From an uncultured Bacteroidota bacterium (GTDB lineage Bacteria > Bacteroidota > Bacteroidia > 2-12-FULL-35-15): DNA of 49,447 nucleotides. Location: the NCBI GenBank assembly GCA_903919535.1, contig CAIXIP010000217.1, forward strand, positions 1 to 49,447, written 5' to 3'. Position numbers and translations under genes: made by a program. A model generated the notes under the pieces. It did not search any database, was not told the DNA's origin, and saw nothing but the letters and a program-made list of their open reading frames with translations. Shown piece after piece: positions 47,104-49,447 of the stretch (position 1 is its first letter; each line of letters starts with the position of its first letter).

Positions 47104-49447
47104 ATGAGTTATCCTAATACATATTCTAAACTTAAAACATTTTGTTTATTCTTTTTTCTATTCTATTCTTTAAATAGTTTCTCTCAATGGTTTTCTCAGG
47201 CACCACCTAATACTATTTCGTTTCACTCAATAGTATTTCCGAGTAACACAATAGGTTATATGGCTGGCGGATCTGAAATATATAAATCTACTAATGGTGG
47301 TGTTTCATGGGTAATTTTAGGCTACCCTCTTCCAACTTTTAACGACTCGCTTTTTTGGCAAGGAAAAGTTAAAGACCATTTGTTTTTTACTTCTCTTGAT
47401 ACAGGGTTTGCTGCCGGGTGGGACATCTGGACAAACACTTCAATAATTCTTAAGACAGTTGATGGCGGAGCAACATGGGTTACTAAACATACAGGTTCTC
47501 CTAACTGCAAAATTAATTCTATATTCTTTCCATCCGCAACAATCGGTTATGCAGTTGGAAACAATGGAACGATTTACAAAACAACGAACGCAGGTAACAA
47601 CTGGACCTCATTTATTTTAACAAGTACCACAGAGGAAATGGCAGGCCTTTATTTTGTTGACAACAACATCGGATACGTTGTTAGTGGAACAAAGACATAT
47701 AAAACAATTAATGGTGGTAGTAATTGGACCATAGTAAATTCATTAGGAGGCACATGTGTGTGGTTTCAAAATTCCCAAATTGGTTATGTAGGAACAAGTG
47801 GAGGAACCGTACGCAAAACGACTAATTTTGGTTCCTCTTGGGTCACCTGTAATTTTGGAAATAACACACAAGTAAACAAATTATTTTTCACTAATGATAG
47901 TATTGGGTATGCAACAACAGGGCTCTCACAATACGGAAAAATCTATAAAACAAAAGATTATGGGATGCACTGGGAACCACAACCTTCTAGTGATGGGGAA
48001 AAATTATCAGACATATGTTTTACCGATGATAACAAAGGATTTAGTGTGGGAGATAACGGAAGAATAATCCATACAACAAATGCGGGTGGCTTAAATGCAC
48101 CTGTTGCTTTTTATACAAATGACAATCCCAATTTTTGTAATAGCATTACAAACTTTACAAACCTTGGACTGACAAGCAATAATTATTCTTGGCTAGTAAA
48201 TAATAATATTATTTCAAATACTTATAATTTTAGCTATGCTTTTTCAGAAGCAACTTCATACACTTTAAGTTTAATTGCAGATAACGGCAACTACACTGAT
48301 ACATTACAAACTAATTTTACTACACCTAATAACTCATCGATTAACTTTACAGCTACTGTTCAAAGTGATAGTCTTTGTATTTACGGCTCTACTAATATTT
48401 ATATTTCAAATTCCGAAAACGATGTAGTTTACAATATTAAAAACGGAACTACATACCTTACTACATACGGGTTGAGCGGCAATGGAGGGACATTAAGCTT
48501 TTCAACAGGATATTTAAATTCCACAACTACATTTACTGTTGAGGCAAAAAAATTAAATGCTTGTGGAACAATAATAAGTACACAAAATATTATTATTTAT
48601 GTGATTCCACAACCAAATTGGAACCTTGTCCTTGATGCTGTTCAAAATCCAATTTGTGAAGGAGATTCTGCCACCATTATCATTCATGCTTCAGAACCAG
48701 GAATAAAATACTGGATTACTCGTTACGCTGGCGGATTCCCTATAGCAAGTGCTACCCAAATTGGCAATGGGGGAGATATCTATTTGCCAGTTTCAGGAGC
48801 TGGCTCGTATGAATATCAATGCCAAAATATATTATCATGTTCGCCAGTTGGTTCCACAACCCCTTTTGTTATTACAACAAGGGTATTAAATGTTGATTTT
48901 TCGTTATCCGGATATAACACGTTCGTTGGGGATACACTCCATATAACTAATTCTTCTAATGGGGATAGCTATTCGTGGCAATTTGCTGGCGCAAACTTAA
49001 CATCATCTAATGACACAACTCCCCATAATATTTTTTATCCTAGTATTGGTGATTATTCTATTCACCTGACAGGAACTACATCGGGAGGTTGTACCGAAAG
49101 TGTTGTAAAAAACATCAGCGTGTTTGATACGATTGGTGAAAAAACAAATACAAATTGCTGGACGTATAACGAAAATGGCAATGTAACTTTCACGAACCCC
49201 ACCACTGGAAGCAATTTACCTTTTCATACTCACACCATTTCAGACGAATTTATAGATAACAAAGGGAATGTTTATTTAACAGGATTTTATAAAAATTCAT
49301 ATGTGTCATGGGATATAAAATATAATTTTTTCATAAAAAAAATCGATAAAAACGGACAATTGATTTGGGAGAAATATCAAACTTATGGATGGACAAATCA
49401 AGATATAAATAGTTTTACTTCTGGAATTACGGTTGATACATTAGGAA
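47104..49447 (+). CDS. Large secreted surface protein, 3'-truncated: YCF48-like propeller repeats, PKD/Ig-like region, start of SBBP-like repeats
   Basis: Open frame to the window end, absent from the ORF track because it has no stop. MSYPNTYSKLKTFCLFFFLFYSLNSFSQ signal peptide; IGYAVGNNGTIYKTTNAGNNWTSF repeats; FYTNDNPNFCNSITNFTNLGLTSNNYSWLVNN; DEFIDNKGNVYLTGFYKNS...FFIKKIDKNGQLIWEK. Confidence 0.85.
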   Translation, partial: MSYPNTYSKLKTFCLFFFLFYSLNSFSQWFSQAPPNTISFHSIVFPSNTIGYMAGGSEIYKSTNGGVSWVILGYPLPTFNDSLFWQGKVKDHLFFTSLDTGFAAGWDIWTNTSIILKTVDGGATWVTKHTGSPNCKINSIFFPSATIGYAVGNNGTIYKTTNAGNNWTSFILTSTTEEMAGLYFVDNNIGYVVSGTKTYKTINGGSNWTIVNSLGGTCVWFQNSQIGYVGTSGGTVRKTTNFGSSWVTCNFGNNTQVNKLFFTNDSIGYATTGLSQYGKIYKTKDYGMHWEPQPSSDGEKLSDICFTDDNKGFSVGDNGRIIHTTNAGGLNAPVAFYTNDNPNFCNSITNFTNLGLTSNNYSWLVNNNIISNTYNFSYAFSEATSYTLSLIADNGNYTDTLQTNFTTPNNSSINFTATVQSDSLCIYGSTNIYISNSENDVVYNIKNGTTYLTTYGLSGNGGTLSFSTGYLNSTTTFTVEAKKLNACGTIISTQNIIIYVIPQPNWNLVLDAVQNPICEGDSATIIIHASEPGIKYWITRYAGGFPIASATQIGNGGDIYLPVSGAGSYEYQCQNILSCSPVGSTTPFVITTRVLNVDFSLSGYNTFVGDTLHITNSSNGDSYSWQFAGANLTSSNDTTPHNIFYPSIGDYSIHLTGTTSGGCTESVVKNISVFDTIGEKTNTNCWTYNENGNVTFTNPTTGSNLPFHTHTISDEFIDNKGNVYLTGFYKNSYVSWDIKYNFFIKKIDKNGQLIWEKYQTYGWTNQDINSFTSGITVDTLG

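Noticed and set aside
1-49447. Search for CRISPR arrays, tRNA/rRNA genes, IS elements, prophage or recognisable defence systems
   Set aside because: No regularly spaced repeats, cloverleaf-like or rRNA sequence, transposase or integrase motifs, or defence-type domains were recognised when reading the sequence and translations; a tool scan could still find a diverged tRNA or small RNA.

Overview
This 49.4 kb AT-rich window reads as a chromosomal segment of a Bacteroidetes-lineage bacterium. The lineage call rests on recurrent TAnnTTTG -7 promoter motifs, PorV/PorU-type secretion genes, DUF5686 and T9SS-like C-terminal domains. Main content, left to right: (1) an envelope-glycan block with truncated KdsD, a DPM1-like GT2 plus DUF2304, a TMTC-like TPR/GT-C protein, a frameshifted acyltransferase-3, a second TPR protein and a GT-C-like membrane protein; (2) TatC, a CMD/AhpD-like protein, a DUF5686 outer-membrane protein, LptB, PurS and PssA; (3) a membrane protein / MBOAT / SGNH cassette directly followed by a PorV-like / PorU2-like (C25 protease) pair; (4) a GT39-like protein, a DUF6973-like protein, Lnt and HemH; (5) a minus-strand run yceD-rpmF-plsX-fabH-accB-accC, with pdxA upstream; (6) an L,D-transpeptidase, two cytochrome-c-like proteins, a MOSC protein, HflX, two amidohydrolase-family proteins with three domains (two apparently lacking the metal site), and a 3'-truncated YCF48/PKD/SBBP-like giant surface protein. 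I recognised no tRNA, rRNA, CRISPR array, transposon or prophage. Most of the window is housekeeping. The observations I consider most worth checking are the PorV/PorU2 pair beside the O-acylation cassette, the composite TPR module shared by two genes flanking a homopolymer-frameshifted acyltransferase, the tandem degenerate amidohydrolase domains, and several compact regulatory structures (an inverted repeat at the fatty-acid operon promoter, a palindrome in a 52-bp divergent promoter region, and a terminator embedded in the opposing gene). All family assignments come from reading motifs by eye; no database search was run.
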